From an uncultured Muribaculaceae bacterium (lineage in GTDB: Bacteria > Bacteroidota > Bacteroidia > Bacteroidales > Muribaculaceae), in assembly GCA_947628305.1 (NCBI GenBank), contig CANQZG010000010.1, positions 62,001-126,000 of the forward strand: a stretch of DNA of 64,000 nt, in the 5' to 3' direction. Made by a program: the position numbers and the translations under genes. A model generated the notes under the pieces. It did not search any database. It was not told where the DNA came from and saw only the letters and a program-made list of their open reading frames with translations. Positions 32,768 to 43,838 of the stretch are shown here, in pieces (the stretch's first letter is position 1; every line of letters starts with the position of its first letter).

Positions 32768-34204
32768 ATGGTTTATAAGAGATTAGGGTCATATATGCAG
32801 AGGGGGTTAATCGCCATTGCATTGACGGCAGGGATTCATGTCGCTCACGGCGAAGGTCGCGGGGCATATCTGCGGGACAAGCTTCCCGCGACATGGATTG
32901 ATGAGGCCGGTTTCAGCCAGACTCTCCCGTCGGATGACTCATGGTGGAAAAACTTCCATGACCCCCTGCTCGACTCGCTCATATCACAAGGCGAGGCAAA
33001 TAACTTCAATGTGCTGATGGCCGCTAAAAGGATGGAGATTGCACGTCAGACCCTTAACGGGACGAAGGCGGCATATCTTCCCCGGATAGATTTCAGCGGC
33101 GGTTGGACTAAAAGCCGCTCATCGGGAGCGATGACTTCGTCCGGCACATCGGCCTCCACGGTAAGTTATTTCAACCTCGGGTTGGACATGAGCTGGCAGA
33201 TTGACCTTTTCGGGAAAATCACCGCACAGGCACGCCGGAGCAAGGCCTTATGGCAGGCTTCGCGTGCCGAATATGCGGGTGCAATGGTGTCGTTATGCGG
33301 GTCGATTGCGACCACCTATTTCCAGCTGCGCATGTACCAGGGTCTGAAATCAATGGCCGAACGTCACATCGCTTCCCAGGGAGAGGTGGTGAAAATCACC
33401 CAAGCGCGTTATGAGACAGGCCTCGCCTCAAAGCTCGATGTGGCGCAGGCGATGACGGTCTATTCATCGACACAGGCGACATTGCCCCCAATCGAGACTT
33501 CGATTCAATCCTCTATAAACGCATTGGCGGTGCTGCTCGGCGTGACACCCGACAAGGTGTCGGCACGGCTTCTTGAGAATGGCGCGATTCCCGAATACAG
33601 GATGATTGTCGATGCGGGGGTCCCGATGCAACTGTTGCGTCGTCGTCCCGACATTGTGGCATCGGAGCGGGAACTTGCGGCATACGCCGCCGCGCTTGGT
33701 GTCGCCAAGAAAGATTTCCTGCCGACATTGTCACTGAACGGCTCCATCGGGACGGCGGCCCATGATGGCAAGGACCTTTTTGCGGGTAATTCGTTAACCT
33801 ATACTATCGCTCCGACACTGACGTGGACAGTGTTTGACGGATTCGCGCGTAAATATGCCGTGGCTGAGGCGCGTGAGAATATGCAGCTGGGCATCGACAG
33901 TTACAACATGGCGGTTGTCACGGCCGTGCAGGAGGTAGAGAACGCAATGGTCGCCTATCGTCAGGCGTTGGAGCATATCGACCGCCTGAACGAGGTTATG
34001 GAGCATGCCGGGGAGTCTTACCGATTGTCTCTTGACCTTTACAAGGGAGGCCTTGCCGGCTTTTATAATGTAGTTAATTCACAAATGAATATGTTACAGT
34101 ATGCCAACGGTCTTATTTCGGCCAAGGGTGATGCGCTTGTGTCGCTGGTACGCCTTTACGAGGCCTTGGGTGGTGGCTGGGGCGAATATCTTGATGACAA
34201 ATGA
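32768..34204 (+). CDS. RND efflux outer-membrane factor (OprM/TolC-like)
   Basis: The 478-residue protein has a signal peptide (cleavage near VAHGEG) and two outer-membrane efflux domains. Family motifs include SWWKNFHDPLLDSLI near the start, SWQIDLFGKITAQARRS, ITQARYETGLASKLDVAQA, MQLLRRRPDIVASERELAAY and ALGVAKKDFLPTLSLNG. It would form the trimeric channel of a tripartite pump with the next two gene products. Unlike many relatives it has no lipobox cysteine. Its TGA overlaps the ATG of the adaptor gene. Confidence 0.94.
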   Translation: MVYKRLGSYMQRGLIAIALTAGIHVAHGEGRGAYLRDKLPATWIDEAGFSQTLPSDDSWWKNFHDPLLDSLISQGEANNFNVLMAAKRMEIARQTLNGTKAAYLPRIDFSGGWTKSRSSGAMTSSGTSASTVSYFNLGLDMSWQIDLFGKITAQARRSKALWQASRAEYAGAMVSLCGSIATTYFQLRMYQGLKSMAERHIASQGEVVKITQARYETGLASKLDVAQAMTVYSSTQATLPPIETSIQSSINALAVLLGVTPDKVSARLLENGAIPEYRMIVDAGVPMQLLRRRPDIVASERELAAYAAALGVAKKDFLPTLSLNGSIGTAAHDGKDLFAGNSLTYTIAPTLTWTVFDGFARKYAVAEARENMQLGIDSYNMAVVTAVQEVENAMVAYRQALEHIDRLNEVMEHAGESYRLSLDLYKGGLAGFYNVVNSQMNMLQYANGLISAKGDALVSLVRLYEALGGGWGEYLDDK

Positions 34205-35325
34205 TTGACAGGAATTATGGAATAGTGGCGGTTGCGGCGATAGTCGCGCTTGGAGGTATCTCATGCTCACGCCATGGAAAGGATGTGTCACAGGAGGCGG
34301 TGGTCGCCGTTGATGTCGCTGTTCCTGTGATTGACTCGGTGATGCTTTATACCGATTATCCCGGTTATCTGGAGGCAGACGCGACGGTCGATGTCGTGGG
34401 GCGTGTCAACGGTCAGGTGAGGTCGGTCAACTTTGAGGCCGGAAGCCTTGTAAACCGCGGGCAGTTACTGTACACAATCGAGGACACCCGGTATCGTGAC
34501 GCAGTGGAACAGGCCTCGGCGCAGTTGCAGACGGCACGCAGTTCCTACGAGTATGCGTCAAGCCATTACACGGCGTTGAAAAAGGCGTTGCAGAGCGATG
34601 CGGTGTCACAGATGGAGGTGAACCAGGGTGAAAGCGCGATGCTGCAGGCACAGGCCGCCATCCGAAATGCCGAAGCGCAGCTGCAGACTGCCCGCACCAA
34701 CCTTGGCTATTGCCGTGTCACCGCGCCACGCACGGGACATATCACTGGCACTAATATAAATGTGGGTGGATATTGCGGAGGTGAAGGTGCACCGGTGACA
34801 CTCGCCACAATATATGATGATGCACGTCTAAACGCCGTGTTTTCGATTGATGACTCGCGTTTCCTTCAGATGATAGAGCAGAACACCCATGGAGAGAAAA
34901 TTGACTATGCCCGCATCCCCTTGAAGTTCTCCCAGGAACTGCCTCATAAATACACTGCCGACATGTCCTATCTCGCTCCCGACATCCGGCTCAGCACCGG
35001 GACGCTTGAAGTCAAGGCCAAGGTTGGCAACCCTTACGGTGAATTGAAGGCAGGGATGTATGTGACGGTTTCGCTCCCGTCAGGTTTCGAGCCACACGCG
35101 ATACTCGTCAGGGACGCATCAATCGGGACTGACCAGCAAGGGAAGTTCCTGTATGTGGTCAATGACAGCGACAAGGTTGTGTACACCCCCGTTAAAGTTG
35201 GAGCGTTGGTACGTGACTCGATGAGAATCGTCAATAGCGGCATCTCTCCGCAGACCCGTTATGTCACCAAGGCGTTGCTCAAGGTCAAGGATGGCATGAA
35301 AGTCAAACCGATAATGAAGAGGTAA
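34201..35325 (+). CDS. RND efflux periplasmic adaptor (AcrA/MexA-like), lipoprotein
   Basis: The 374-residue membrane fusion protein has a lipobox near residue 22 (ALGGISC). The biotinyl-lipoyl-like first half is in VVGRVNGQVRSVNFEAGSLV. A helical hairpin with AQLQTARSSYEYASSHYTAL follows, then the second lipoyl half (YCRVTAPRTGHITG) and a beta-barrel domain. It links the inner-membrane pump to the outer-membrane channel. It overlaps the upstream gene by 4 bp and ends 6 bp before the pump gene. Confidence 0.95.
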   Translation: MIDRNYGIVAVAAIVALGGISCSRHGKDVSQEAVVAVDVAVPVIDSVMLYTDYPGYLEADATVDVVGRVNGQVRSVNFEAGSLVNRGQLLYTIEDTRYRDAVEQASAQLQTARSSYEYASSHYTALKKALQSDAVSQMEVNQGESAMLQAQAAIRNAEAQLQTARTNLGYCRVTAPRTGHITGTNINVGGYCGGEGAPVTLATIYDDARLNAVFSIDDSRFLQMIEQNTHGEKIDYARIPLKFSQELPHKYTADMSYLAPDIRLSTGTLEVKAKVGNPYGELKAGMYVTVSLPSGFEPHAILVRDASIGTDQQGKFLYVVNDSDKVVYTPVKVGALVRDSMRIVNSGISPQTRYVTKALLKVKDGMKVKPIMKR

Positions 35326-35331
35326 GTTGTT

Positions 35332-38300
35332 ATGTTCTCGCGATTTTTCATTGACCGACCGATATTCGCGATTGTCCTCGCGGTATTGATGATTCTTGCG
35401 GGTCTGTTGATTGTCAAGACGTTGCCCGTGGCGCAGTATCCCGATATAACGCCACCTACCGTCATGGTCAACGCCAATTATCCCGGAGCCGACGCGCAGA
35501 CCGTTGCCGAGACCGTCGGTGTCCCCATCGAGGAACAGGTCAACGGAGTCGAGGGGATGATGTACATGAGCTCGACATCGAGTTCGGGTGGCAATTATTC
35601 ACTGACCATCACGTTCGAGAACGGCACCGACCTTGACGAGGCGACGGTGAAGGTGCAGAACCGTATCTCCATGGCCGAGGCCACTTTGCCCTCGTCAGTC
35701 AAACAACAGGGTGTGTCGGTCATGTCAGAATCGACCAACAACATTCTGTTCATCGCTATTGAAGGGGATTCGGCCCATAATTATGATGCCCTCTACCTGA
35801 CCAATTATGCCAAATTAAATATCGTGGACGAACTGTCGCGTATAGACGGCGTGGGCGGGGTTAATGCGTTCGGGGGAGGCGAGTACAGCATGCGTGTATG
35901 GCTCGACCCCGGCAAGATGCAGGCCCGTTCGCTGTCACCGTCGGATGTCATGTCGGCGATTCAGAGCCAGAACATGGAGGTGTCGGCCGGCAGCGTAGGT
36001 GCGCCGCCTGTGTCTTCGGGAGAGGCTTTCGAGGTGACATTGACATCGCAAGGACGTTTGCAAACGGCCGAGGAATTCGGTAACATAGTTCTGCGCACTG
36101 ATGCCGACGGCTCATTGTTGAGACTTAGGGATGTCGCCAAGGTTGAGTTAGGCTCGCAGAGTTATTCGTCGGTCTCTGATGTCAACGGTCGTCAGGCCGG
36201 GTTGCTCGGCGTCAGTCAGCTTCCCGGGGCTAATGCCCTCGATGTAGCCGACCGTGTGCAAGCCAAGTTGAAGGATTTGGAGACATATTTCCCGCCGGGC
36301 GTACATTGCCGGGTGTTGATGAACGCGACCGATTTTGTCACGGCATCGATTGACGAGGTGCTTATGACTTTTGTCGAGACGACGCTCATAGTCATGATTG
36401 TGATTTTGTTCTTCCTGCAAAGCTGGAGAGCTGTCATCATACCGATGATTACGATTCCCGTGTCATTGATTGCAACTTTTGCCGTGATGAAGCTGCTGGG
36501 ATTCTCGCTTAATACACTGACACTTTTCGGCCTCGTGCTGGCGATAGCGATTGTGGTCGATGACGCGATTGTTGTCGTGGAGGACTGCTCCCGACTGGTC
36601 GACGAAGGGAAACTGACACCGCGTCAGTCGGCCGAAAAAGCGATGACCGAGCTGCAAGGCCCGGTGGTTGGCGAGGTACTCGTGTTGCTGTCGGTGTTCG
36701 TCCCGACGGCGTTCATCTCTGGCATAACTGGTGAACTGTACAAACAATTTGCGTTGACAATCGCCGTCTCGACTGCATTCTCGGGGTTCAACGCCCTCAC
36801 TTTCACGCCCGCGATGTGCGCCCTGTTCCTGCGCCCCAAGATGCAGAGCGGGTTTATACTATACCGTTGGTTCAACAAGGGGTATGATAGAGCGTTGGCC
36901 CTGTATGTCAGGCTTATAGGAAAGTTCCTGCAGAAACCTGTGATTGCGATTTCGGCATATATTATATTGTGCGGGCTCGCATTCTGGGGATTCGTCAAAT
37001 GGCCCACGAGCTATATACCGTCGGAGGACATGGGTTATTTCCTCACCTCGGTACAGCTGCCTACGGGTGCATCGCTCGACCGCACAAAAAAAGTACTTGA
37101 CACTGTATCGTCACGCATCATGTCGCTGCCCGAGGTGGAGAATGTCATGAGCGTAGGCGGAGTGTCGATGATGGGTGGCGGCGACGGGAGCAACTACGGC
37201 TCGGTGATTGTGACATTGAAACCGTGGAAAGACCGCCGTTCAAAGAACGAACATATCAATGCCGTCATCGCCAAGGTCGATGAACTTGTCGCTCCTATCC
37301 AGGAGGCCGTCATCTTTTCACTGAACCCTCCATCGATTCCCGGACTGGGCATGACATCGGGGTTGCAGATGCAGCTTCTCGACATCAACGACAGTGGGGC
37401 CGCTGGCATGTCACGCGCCGTCGCCGATTTACAGGAAGCCGCGAGACGCGACCCGCGTCTCGCCTCGGTGACATCACTCTATGAGGGCGATGTCCCGCAA
37501 TATCGCCTGAACATAGACCGTGACAAGGTCAAGATGAAAGGAATTTCGCTGGAGGCGGTCTACGGCGCGTTGTCGGCATACGTCGGCGGCAGCTATGTCA
37601 ACGACTTTGTCGACTTCGGGCGCGTCTATGAGGTGATTGTCAACGCCGACCCGGCTGGGCGGTCGAGTGTGGAGGATATAGGCCGGTTGAGTGTGAGCAA
37701 TGACAAAGGGGAGATGGTGCCGTTCTCGGCGTTCTCCACGGTCGAGGAGACGATGGGCGCACCGTCGGTCAGCCGTTACAATATGTATCAGACCGCATCG
37801 GTCACCGCCACCCCGGCCAAAGGCGTGAGCACATCCGATGCCATCAAGGCGATGGAGGAGATTGTCGGCTCATCTCTCGGCGACAATTATTCCTACGCGT
37901 GGACCGGCGAGGCCTATCAGGAGACACAGTCAGGAACGACCGTGACAATGGTCCTGATATTCGCCGTCATTATAACATTGCTTGTGCTCGCGGCGCAGTA
38001 TGAGAGCCTGACCGACCCGGTGGCCGTCGTCATATCGATGCCGACGGCGATTCTCGGCACTGTCCTGGGGTGCATGCTGATGGGGCAGAGTATCAGTATC
38101 TATACACAGATTGGCATCATACTGCTGCTCGGACTTTCGGCCAAGAACGCTATTCTGATTGTAGAGTACGCCGTCGATTTCCGCAAGTCGGGGCAGCCTA
38201 TCCGGCAGGCCGCCCTTGATGCCGGACGCATTCGTTTCCGCCCAATCATGATGACCGCTCTTGCTTTTGTATTCGGTGTCATGCCAATGTTATTCGCAAC

Positions 38301-38502
38301 AGGTGCGGGTGCCGCAAGCCGTGTCGCACTCGGTTCGGCGGTCGTGTTCGGCATGGCTGTAAATGCGATTGTCGGCACGCTGTTCGTCCCCAATTTCTGG
38401 GAGTTGCTTGAACGTTTCCGCGAGAAATACCTTGACCGATTTTTCAATCCCGACAAACAGTTAAAGGACGATGGGAATGCCACAGATGTTAATAATAATT
38501 AA
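35332..38502 (+). CDS. RND multidrug efflux pump (AcrB/MexB-like, HAE1 family)
   Basis: The 1056-residue inner-membrane pump begins [18 protein letters not shown] and has the 12-segment HAE1 layout. The proton-relay aspartates are in [18 protein letters not shown] and the relay lysine in [36 protein letters not shown] and porter-domain motifs such as [20 protein letters not shown] are present. It exports amphiphilic drugs, bile salts or other substrates using the proton gradient; the substrate cannot be read from sequence. It is the third gene of the operon and no regulator gene lies next to it. Confidence 0.96.
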   Translation: MFSRFFIDRPIFAIVLAVLMILAGLLIVKTLPVAQYPDITPPTVMVNANYPGADAQTVAETVGVPIEEQVNGVEGMMYMSSTSSSGGNYSLTITFENGTDLDEATVKVQNRISMAEATLPSSVKQQGVSVMSESTNNILFIAIEGDSAHNYDALYLTNYAKLNIVDELSRIDGVGGVNAFGGGEYSMRVWLDPGKMQARSLSPSDVMSAIQSQNMEVSAGSVGAPPVSSGEAFEVTLTSQGRLQTAEEFGNIVLRTDADGSLLRLRDVAKVELGSQSYSSVSDVNGRQAGLLGVSQLPGANALDVADRVQAKLKDLETYFPPGVHCRVLMNATDFVTASIDEVLMTFVETTLIVMIVILFFLQSWRAVIIPMITIPVSLIATFAVMKLLGFSLNTLTLFGLVLAIAIVVDDAIVVVEDCSRLVDEGKLTPRQSAEKAMTELQGPVVGEVLVLLSVFVPTAFISGITGELYKQFALTIAVSTAFSGFNALTFTPAMCALFLRPKMQSGFILYRWFNKGYDRALALYVRLIGKFLQKPVIAISAYIILCGLAFWGFVKWPTSYIPSEDMGYFLTSVQLPTGASLDRTKKVLDTVSSRIMSLPEVENVMSVGGVSMMGGGDGSNYGSVIVTLKPWKDRRSKNEHINAVIAKVDELVAPIQEAVIFSLNPPSIPGLGMTSGLQMQLLDINDSGAAGMSRAVADLQEAARRDPRLASVTSLYEGDVPQYRLNIDRDKVKMKGISLEAVYGALSAYVGGSYVNDFVDFGRVYEVIVNADPAGRSSVEDIGRLSVSNDKGEMVPFSAFSTVEETMGAPSVSRYNMYQTASVTATPAKGVSTSDAIKAMEEIVGSSLGDNYSYAWTGEAYQETQSGTTVTMVLIFAVIITLLVLAAQYESLTDPVAVVISMPTAILGTVLGCMLMGQSISIYTQIGIILLLGLSAKNAILIVEYAVDFRKSGQPIRQAALDAGRIRFRPIMMTALAFVFGVMPMLFATGAGAASRVALGSAVVFGMAVNAIVGTLFVPNFWELLERFREKYLDRFFNPDKQLKDDGNATDVNNN

Positions 38503-38535
38503 CATTTGCATCGACAAAGAATATTAAGTTATATG

Positions 38536-38543
38536 TACTTTTG
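38536..38543 (+). promoter_or_regulatory. -7 element of the small lipoprotein gene
   Basis: TACTTTTG matches TAnnTTTG, 27 bp upstream of the ATG at 38571. No TTTG lies at the 19-nt distance. Confidence 0.5.
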
Positions 38544-38570
38544 TATATATAATTTAATTGAATTACAGTC

Positions 38571-39134
38571 ATGAAAAAACTTATTTTGTTTGCCGCCGTA
38601 GCGGCTACCCTCGGCACATTGTTTTCCTGTTCAACTGTTGACCCCAAGGAATACGAAGGCGAATGGTACACGCTTGATGCACCGTACAGCAGTTTTACCG
38701 ACTCGACCTATATCCTGGAGACGAAACTGACATTTGCACCTGAAAACAAATTGACTGAAAACGAGACTTATTATTTTGCCGACAGCACAGCCGTATATAT
38801 CAGCTATGAAGGGACCTGGAAAGTCGAGGAGACCGAGGATGGCGAGCCGATGCTTGTGCGTCAATATGACATCAATTCGCTGAAGTTGACATCACGTCCG
38901 GCCGATGCGATAGAGTATATGCCGGAATTAAAACCCAGCACCGAAAAAAGACTTGTCGCTCTTAATGAAGTTGTCGATTCATGTGCGACAGAAGGTTCAT
39001 TGTGGGGGCAGACTATGAAGAAGGATAACGGTAACCTGATACTGGATGGCACAGCAGTGGTTACTTACACCACCGCCGATAAACTGCAGCAACTCTACCC
39101 CGAACTTTACAACAAAATCCAGCCGTTGAAATAA
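38571..39134 (+). CDS. Small lipoprotein, lipocalin-like
   Basis: The 187-residue protein has a signal peptide and lipobox ending TLFSC at about residue 20. What follows looks like a beta-rich lipocalin-like fold: EYEGEWYTLDAPY, LTENETYYFADST, YISYEGTWKVEET, LDGTAVVTYTT. A cysteine at SCATEGSLW is the only other one. I do not recognise a named family. It is a single-gene unit with its own -7 element and a hairpin downstream. The function is unknown; position after the efflux operon may be incidental because the promoter separates them. Confidence 0.7.
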   Translation: MKKLILFAAVAATLGTLFSCSTVDPKEYEGEWYTLDAPYSSFTDSTYILETKLTFAPENKLTENETYYFADSTAVYISYEGTWKVEETEDGEPMLVRQYDINSLKLTSRPADAIEYMPELKPSTEKRLVALNEVVDSCATEGSLWGQTMKKDNGNLILDGTAVVTYTTADKLQQLYPELYNKIQPLK

Positions 39135-39206
39135 ACAACATCCCGGTCACTGCGGATGTTTTGAAGGACATTCCGGCAATACCGATTTGCGAGTTTAAAA
39201 GATAGT

Positions 39207-39238
39207 ACAAGAGACGACCTGTCATGGTCGTCTCTTGT
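39207..39238 (+). terminator. Terminator-like hairpin after the small lipoprotein gene
   Basis: ACAAGAGACGACC at 39207-39219 pairs perfectly with 39226-39238 (13 bp, 6-nt loop). The T-run is short. Confidence 0.65.
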
Positions 39239-39298
39239 CTTTGACAGGTGTTGCCGATTTATTCGGCGGCGGATAGCAAGGATTTGGGCAAAAATATC

Positions 39299-39306
39299 TA
39301 ACTTTG
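39299..39306 (+). promoter_or_regulatory. -7 element of the LptF/G-ribBA operon
   Basis: TAACTTTG matches TAnnTTTG, 28 bp upstream of the ATG at 39335. Confidence 0.5.
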
Positions 39307-39334
39307 CGGGAGATTATCTCCAACCGCGACTGTC

Positions 39335-41284
39335 ATGCTGAAAGTGAAGAGACTATATTTGTTCATGTTGCAGAGCTTCCTGCCTCTGCTCGTGATGACA
39401 TTCTTTATATGTCTCTTTATCGTGTTGATGCAGTTCCTGTGGCGTTACATCGATGACCTTGTGGGGAAAGGCCTCGGTATCGATGTAATCGGCGAACTGT
39501 TTTTCTATGCCGCCCTGACGATGGTGCCGATGGCGTTGCCTCTGGCGATATTGCTTGCATCGCTGATGACGTTCGGCAATCTCGGCGAGCAGTTTGAACT
39601 GACGGCCATGAAAGCGTCGGGCGTGTCGTTAATCAAGTCGATGAGGCCGTTGATTGTGCTGATGATTCTCATCGCCATCGGGGCATTCTTTTTTCAGAAT
39701 AACGTATTGCCTATCGCGCAGACCAAGATGTGGACCCTACTGTTCTCGATGAGGCAGAAGTCGCCCGAACTGGAAATTCCCGAAGGTGTGTTCTACGACC
39801 AGATACCGGGGTTCAACCTCTTTGTCGAGCAAAAGGACCGCGAGACCGGCACGCTCCATGACATGATGATTTATGATATGTCACAGGGGTTTGACAACGC
39901 CCGTGTCATTCTCGCCGACTCGGGACGGCTGGCTATGACCGAGGACCAGACTCACCTTTTCCTGAAACTGTGGGACGGCGAGATGTTCGAGAACCTGCGT
40001 GAGCAAGGCTCGGGCAATATGAAAAATGTACCATACCGTCGAGAGTCTTTCCTCGACAAGGAAATCATGATAAAGTTCGATGCCAACTTCAATCGTATGG
40101 ACGAGGGGGGCATGCGCAACCAGTATGTGGGCAAGAATATCGCCGAGTTGCAGCATACAATCGACTCGGTGAACCTGCGTGTCGATTCCATGGGGGTGTC
40201 TTACGGCACGGCCCTGCGTGAACAGCCGTTGCTCGGTGTGAGCTATTACAAGCCTGTCTATACCCTTAACGAGAACGGGGAGTCGGAGCAGGAACGCAAT
40301 CCCGAGGTGGCCATGGCCCACCCTGTCAATGTCGACTCGGTGTTGCAGGGCAAGACATCGGGGGTGACGATGAGTTATCTTAACAGTGCATTGAACTCGG
40401 CCAAGCGCAACCGGCAGGACTTTGAATACAAGTCGTTCTCGCTTGTCGATGACATGAAGACTATACGGCGTCACGCCGTTGAGTTGCAGAAGAAGTTCAC
40501 GCTGTCGTTTGCCTGCATCATCTTTTTCTTCATAGGTGCGCCGCTCGGTGCGATTATACGTAAAGGTGGCCTGGGAATGCCACTGGTGATTTCAGTGTTC
40601 CTGTTTATCTTCTATTACATCATCGACAACACGGGGCAGAAAATGGCGCGTGACGGCAAAATCGAGGTGTGGGAAGGCATGTGGCTGAGTTCCATGGTGC
40701 TGTTGCCGCTCGGCATATTCTTCACATATAAGGCCGTCAATGATTCGGCTGTGTTCAACCGTGACGCCTACGTCAACTTTTTCCGTAAGTTGATAGGCAA
40801 GAACGAGACCCGTAATGTCGAGATGAAGACCATAGTGATGGACGAGGTTGTCCCGTCGGTCGCGCTTGAACGCATCGCCGCGTTGCGTGAGTCATCCCGG
40901 CGTTTTCTTGAACATAATACCCGGCGCGATTATCTGCAATACTGGCTCAAGGGGATTGACCGCAAAGAATTGCGCGGTTTATCCTCCGAACTTGAGAACC
41001 TCGTCGAGTATCTGTCCAACACCCGTGACAAGATGGTTGTTATAAAACTGATGGATTTCCCTGTGCTGAGAAGCCTGTGGATATACCATCCCACCAATTA
41101 CCGTTGGCTTGGGTATGTCTGCGCCGCTATTTTCCCCGTGGGATTCCCGGTGTATCTGATAGCGCGTCGTGATACAGCCACATTGCGTGCCGAAATCAAC
41201 ACAATGATTGCCACCTGTGACGCATTGACCGATATTTATAAAACCCATTTGGCATCGTCGGCTGACGTTGCCACCGAAAAATAA
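39335..41284 (+). CDS. LptF/LptG-family lipopolysaccharide export permease
   Basis: The 649-residue protein is a YjgP/YjgQ permease. Three membrane segments lie in the first 120 residues (FMLQSFLPLLVMTFFICLF and following), then a beta-jellyroll periplasmic domain and three more membrane segments from about residue 385 (FACIIFFFIGAPLGAIIRKG). With LptB and LptC these permeases extract LPS from the inner membrane. It is longer than the roughly 360-residue E. coli proteins, because of an enlarged periplasmic domain and a C-terminal extension of about 150 residues with one more hydrophobic segment (YVCAAIFPVGFPVYLIARR). LptC is encoded separately at 52727. It is followed by ribBA after 6 bp. Confidence 0.9.
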   Translation: MLKVKRLYLFMLQSFLPLLVMTFFICLFIVLMQFLWRYIDDLVGKGLGIDVIGELFFYAALTMVPMALPLAILLASLMTFGNLGEQFELTAMKASGVSLIKSMRPLIVLMILIAIGAFFFQNNVLPIAQTKMWTLLFSMRQKSPELEIPEGVFYDQIPGFNLFVEQKDRETGTLHDMMIYDMSQGFDNARVILADSGRLAMTEDQTHLFLKLWDGEMFENLREQGSGNMKNVPYRRESFLDKEIMIKFDANFNRMDEGGMRNQYVGKNIAELQHTIDSVNLRVDSMGVSYGTALREQPLLGVSYYKPVYTLNENGESEQERNPEVAMAHPVNVDSVLQGKTSGVTMSYLNSALNSAKRNRQDFEYKSFSLVDDMKTIRRHAVELQKKFTLSFACIIFFFIGAPLGAIIRKGGLGMPLVISVFLFIFYYIIDNTGQKMARDGKIEVWEGMWLSSMVLLPLGIFFTYKAVNDSAVFNRDAYVNFFRKLIGKNETRNVEMKTIVMDEVVPSVALERIAALRESSRRFLEHNTRRDYLQYWLKGIDRKELRGLSSELENLVEYLSNTRDKMVVIKLMDFPVLRSLWIYHPTNYRWLGYVCAAIFPVGFPVYLIARRDTATLRAEINTMIATCDALTDIYKTHLASSADVATEK

Positions 41285-41290
41285 GATATA

Positions 41291-42505
41291 ATGGAGTCTA
41301 TAAAACTGAATACTATAGAGGAGGCCATCGAGTCTTTCCGTCAAGGGCGTTTCATCGTTGTCGTCGACGACGAGGACCGCGAGAATGAGGGTGACCTCAT
41401 CATCGCCGCCGAGAAGGTCACCCCTGAGGCGGTGAATTTCATGATAACCAACGCCCGTGGGGAACTTTGCGCCCCTGTCACAATAAGCCGTTGCAAGGAA
41501 CTCGGTCTGTCTCATCAGGTCGAGGACAACACGTCGATGCTCGGCACGCCCTTCACTGTCACAATCGACAAACTCGAGGGTTGCACCACCGGTGTCTCGG
41601 CCCATGACCGTGCCGAGACAATACGTTCGCTCGCCGATGAGGCATCGACCCCGGCGACTTACGGGCGACCGGGGCACGTGCATCCTCTTTATGCCCAGGA
41701 CCAGGGTGTCTTGCGTCGTGCGGGGCACACCGAGGCGGCCGTTGACATGGCTCGTCTCGCGGGGATGTATCCTGCCGCCGCCCTCATCGAGATACTTAAC
41801 GAGGACGGCACCATGGCACGACTCCCGCAGCTAAGGGAAAAGGCCGACGGGTGGGGTTTCCCGCTCATCTCAATCAGCGACCTGATTGCCTACCGCATGA
41901 AGCATGACCTTCTTGTCGAGGAGGGTGTGGAGGTGGACATGCCCACTGATTACGGCCATTTCCGTTTGATTCCGTTCCGCCAGAAAAGCAACGGCCTGGA
42001 GCATATCGCAATAATCAAGGGTGACATATCGCCCGATGACGAGGTGCTTGTGAGGGTTCACTCGTCATGCGCCACCGGCGACATCTTCGGGTCGAAGCGA
42101 TGTGACTGCGGCGACCAGTTGCACAAGGCAATGGAGATGATTGAACGCGAAGGAAAGGGTGCGATTGTCTATCTAAACCAAGAGGGACGCGGTATCGGTC
42201 TGATGGATAAGATTCGCGCCTATAAGTTACAGGAGGAGGGTCTTGACACGGTTGATGCCAACATCCACCTCGGTCACAAGGCCGATGAGCGCGACTATGG
42301 CGTGGGGGCGCAGATACTGCATCTCCTCGGTATCCGCAAGATGCGCCTGATGACCAATAACCCTGTCAAGCGCATCGGTCTCGAGGGATACGGCCTGAAA
42401 GTGGTCGAGAACGTCCCCATCGAGGTCGAGCCTAACAGTTACAACATGCGCTACATGCACACCAAAAAGGAACGCATGGGGCATGATTTGAAAAAAGTGG
42501 ACTGA
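41291..42505 (+). CDS. ribBA: Bifunctional DHBP synthase / GTP cyclohydrolase II
   Basis: The 404-residue cytoplasmic enzyme makes both early riboflavin precursors. The N-terminal RibB half (to about residue 200) has [18 protein letters not shown] and [18 protein letters not shown]. It converts ribulose 5-phosphate to 3,4-dihydroxy-2-butanone 4-phosphate. The C-terminal RibA half has the zinc cysteines in [18 protein letters not shown] and [18 protein letters not shown], and opens GTP to the pyrimidine precursor. No FMN riboswitch precedes it, because it lies within an operon directly behind the LptF/G gene. Confidence 0.96.
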   Translation: MESIKLNTIEEAIESFRQGRFIVVVDDEDRENEGDLIIAAEKVTPEAVNFMITNARGELCAPVTISRCKELGLSHQVEDNTSMLGTPFTVTIDKLEGCTTGVSAHDRAETIRSLADEASTPATYGRPGHVHPLYAQDQGVLRRAGHTEAAVDMARLAGMYPAAALIEILNEDGTMARLPQLREKADGWGFPLISISDLIAYRMKHDLLVEEGVEVDMPTDYGHFRLIPFRQKSNGLEHIAIIKGDISPDDEVLVRVHSSCATGDIFGSKRCDCGDQLHKAMEMIEREGKGAIVYLNQEGRGIGLMDKIRAYKLQEEGLDTVDANIHLGHKADERDYGVGAQILHLLGIRKMRLMTNNPVKRIGLEGYGLKVVENVPIEVEPNSYNMRYMHTKKERMGHDLKKVD

Positions 42506-42512
42506 TTCCCTG

Positions 42513-43838
42513 ATGATTGACAATTCGACATTCGGTAACCGTACCGCCCTGTTCCACACCCTTGGCTGCAAATTGAACTTCGCCGAGACATCGACTGTCG
42601 CGCAGATGTTTGCCGAGCGAGGCATCAGCCGTGTGCAGCATGGCGACACCCCCGACATCGTTGTCGTCAACACTTGCTCCGTGACCGAGCTTGCCGACAA
42701 GAAGTGCCGTCAGCTCATCCGTTCGTTTATCAAGCGTTACCCTCGTGCACGTGTCTTGGTGACAGGGTGTTACGCCCAGCTGAAAGGTGAGGAGGTTGCG
42801 GCGATTCCGGGCGTTGATATAGTCGCCGGTAATGACCGCAAGCATCTTCTCGCAGAATACCTTGACCGTCTCGACTCCGTGATTGATTCCGGGGCATCGG
42901 TTATGGTGACCCCCTACAAAGATATACGGGATTTCACTCCGTCATGCTCGCGCGGTGACCGCACGCGCTATTTCCTTAAGGTACAGGACGGCTGCGACTA
43001 CTATTGTTCCTATTGCACTATCCCCATGGCGAGGGGGCGCAGCCGTTCGGCCCGGATTGCTGACCTTGTCAGGCAGGCCGAGGGGGTTGCCGCCGAGGGT
43101 GGAAAGGAAATTGTGCTCACGGGTGTCAATATAGGCGATTTCGGCAAGGGTAATGGTGAATCGTTCTTTGACCTTATACGTGCCCTTGACGAGGTGGAGG
43201 GTATCGAGCGTTACCGCATCTCGTCGATTGAGCCGAATCTGCTGACCGAGGACATGATTAGGTGGGTGGCCCGTTCACGACGTTTCATGCCGCATTTCCA
43301 CATTCCGTTGCAGAACGGTGACGATGATGTGCTGCGGTTGATGCGTCGCCGTTATGACACTGCGTTGTTCCGCTCGCGTGTCGAGACAATACGTGAGGTG
43401 ATGCCTGACGCATTCATCGGTGTTGACCTTATTGTGGGTGCGCGTGGCGAGACACCTGAACGGTTTGAGTCATCATGCAGTTTTGTCAGGTCGCTCGACA
43501 TTTCACGGCTACATGTTTTCCCCTATAGTGAACGGCCCGGGACACGCGCCCTTGAGATAGGCCATGTCGTCACCCAGGAGGAGAAGCATCGTCGCGCCAA
43601 TATCATGATAAGTCTTTCGGAAGAAAAATTGTGCGGTTTCAGCGAACGTTTCGTTGGCACTGTCCGTCCAGTACTTGTCGAGCACGAACGGGAGGACGGC
43701 ACGATGGCCGGGTTCACCGACAACTATCTCCGGGTGGAAATCACTCCTGACCCGGCGTTGGCCAACCGGGTCGTCAATGTGCGCCTTGACAGCCTTGTCC
43801 GGTCAGGGGAGGAGATGAAGGGGGAGGTGGTCTCATGA
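42513..43838 (+). CDS. mtaB: tRNA (N6-threonylcarbamoyladenosine(37)-C2)-methylthiotransferase MtaB
   Basis: The 441-residue radical SAM enzyme adds a methylthio group to t6A37 in tRNAs reading ANN codons. The UPF0004 domain has its three cluster cysteines in FHTLGCKLNFAET, NTCSVTELADKKC and VTGCYAQL. The radical SAM cluster is in QDGCDYYCSYCTIPMARG (CxxxCxxC). A C-terminal TRAM-like domain is present (GTVRPVLVEHE). MtaB is preferred over MiaB or RimO by the TLGCKLN signature. It overlaps the next gene by 4 bp. Confidence 0.93.
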   Translation: MIDNSTFGNRTALFHTLGCKLNFAETSTVAQMFAERGISRVQHGDTPDIVVVNTCSVTELADKKCRQLIRSFIKRYPRARVLVTGCYAQLKGEEVAAIPGVDIVAGNDRKHLLAEYLDRLDSVIDSGASVMVTPYKDIRDFTPSCSRGDRTRYFLKVQDGCDYYCSYCTIPMARGRSRSARIADLVRQAEGVAAEGGKEIVLTGVNIGDFGKGNGESFFDLIRALDEVEGIERYRISSIEPNLLTEDMIRWVARSRRFMPHFHIPLQNGDDDVLRLMRRRYDTALFRSRVETIREVMPDAFIGVDLIVGARGETPERFESSCSFVRSLDISRLHVFPYSERPGTRALEIGHVVTQEEKHRRANIMISLSEEKLCGFSERFVGTVRPVLVEHEREDGTMAGFTDNYLRVEITPDPALANRVVNVRLDSLVRSGEEMKGEVVS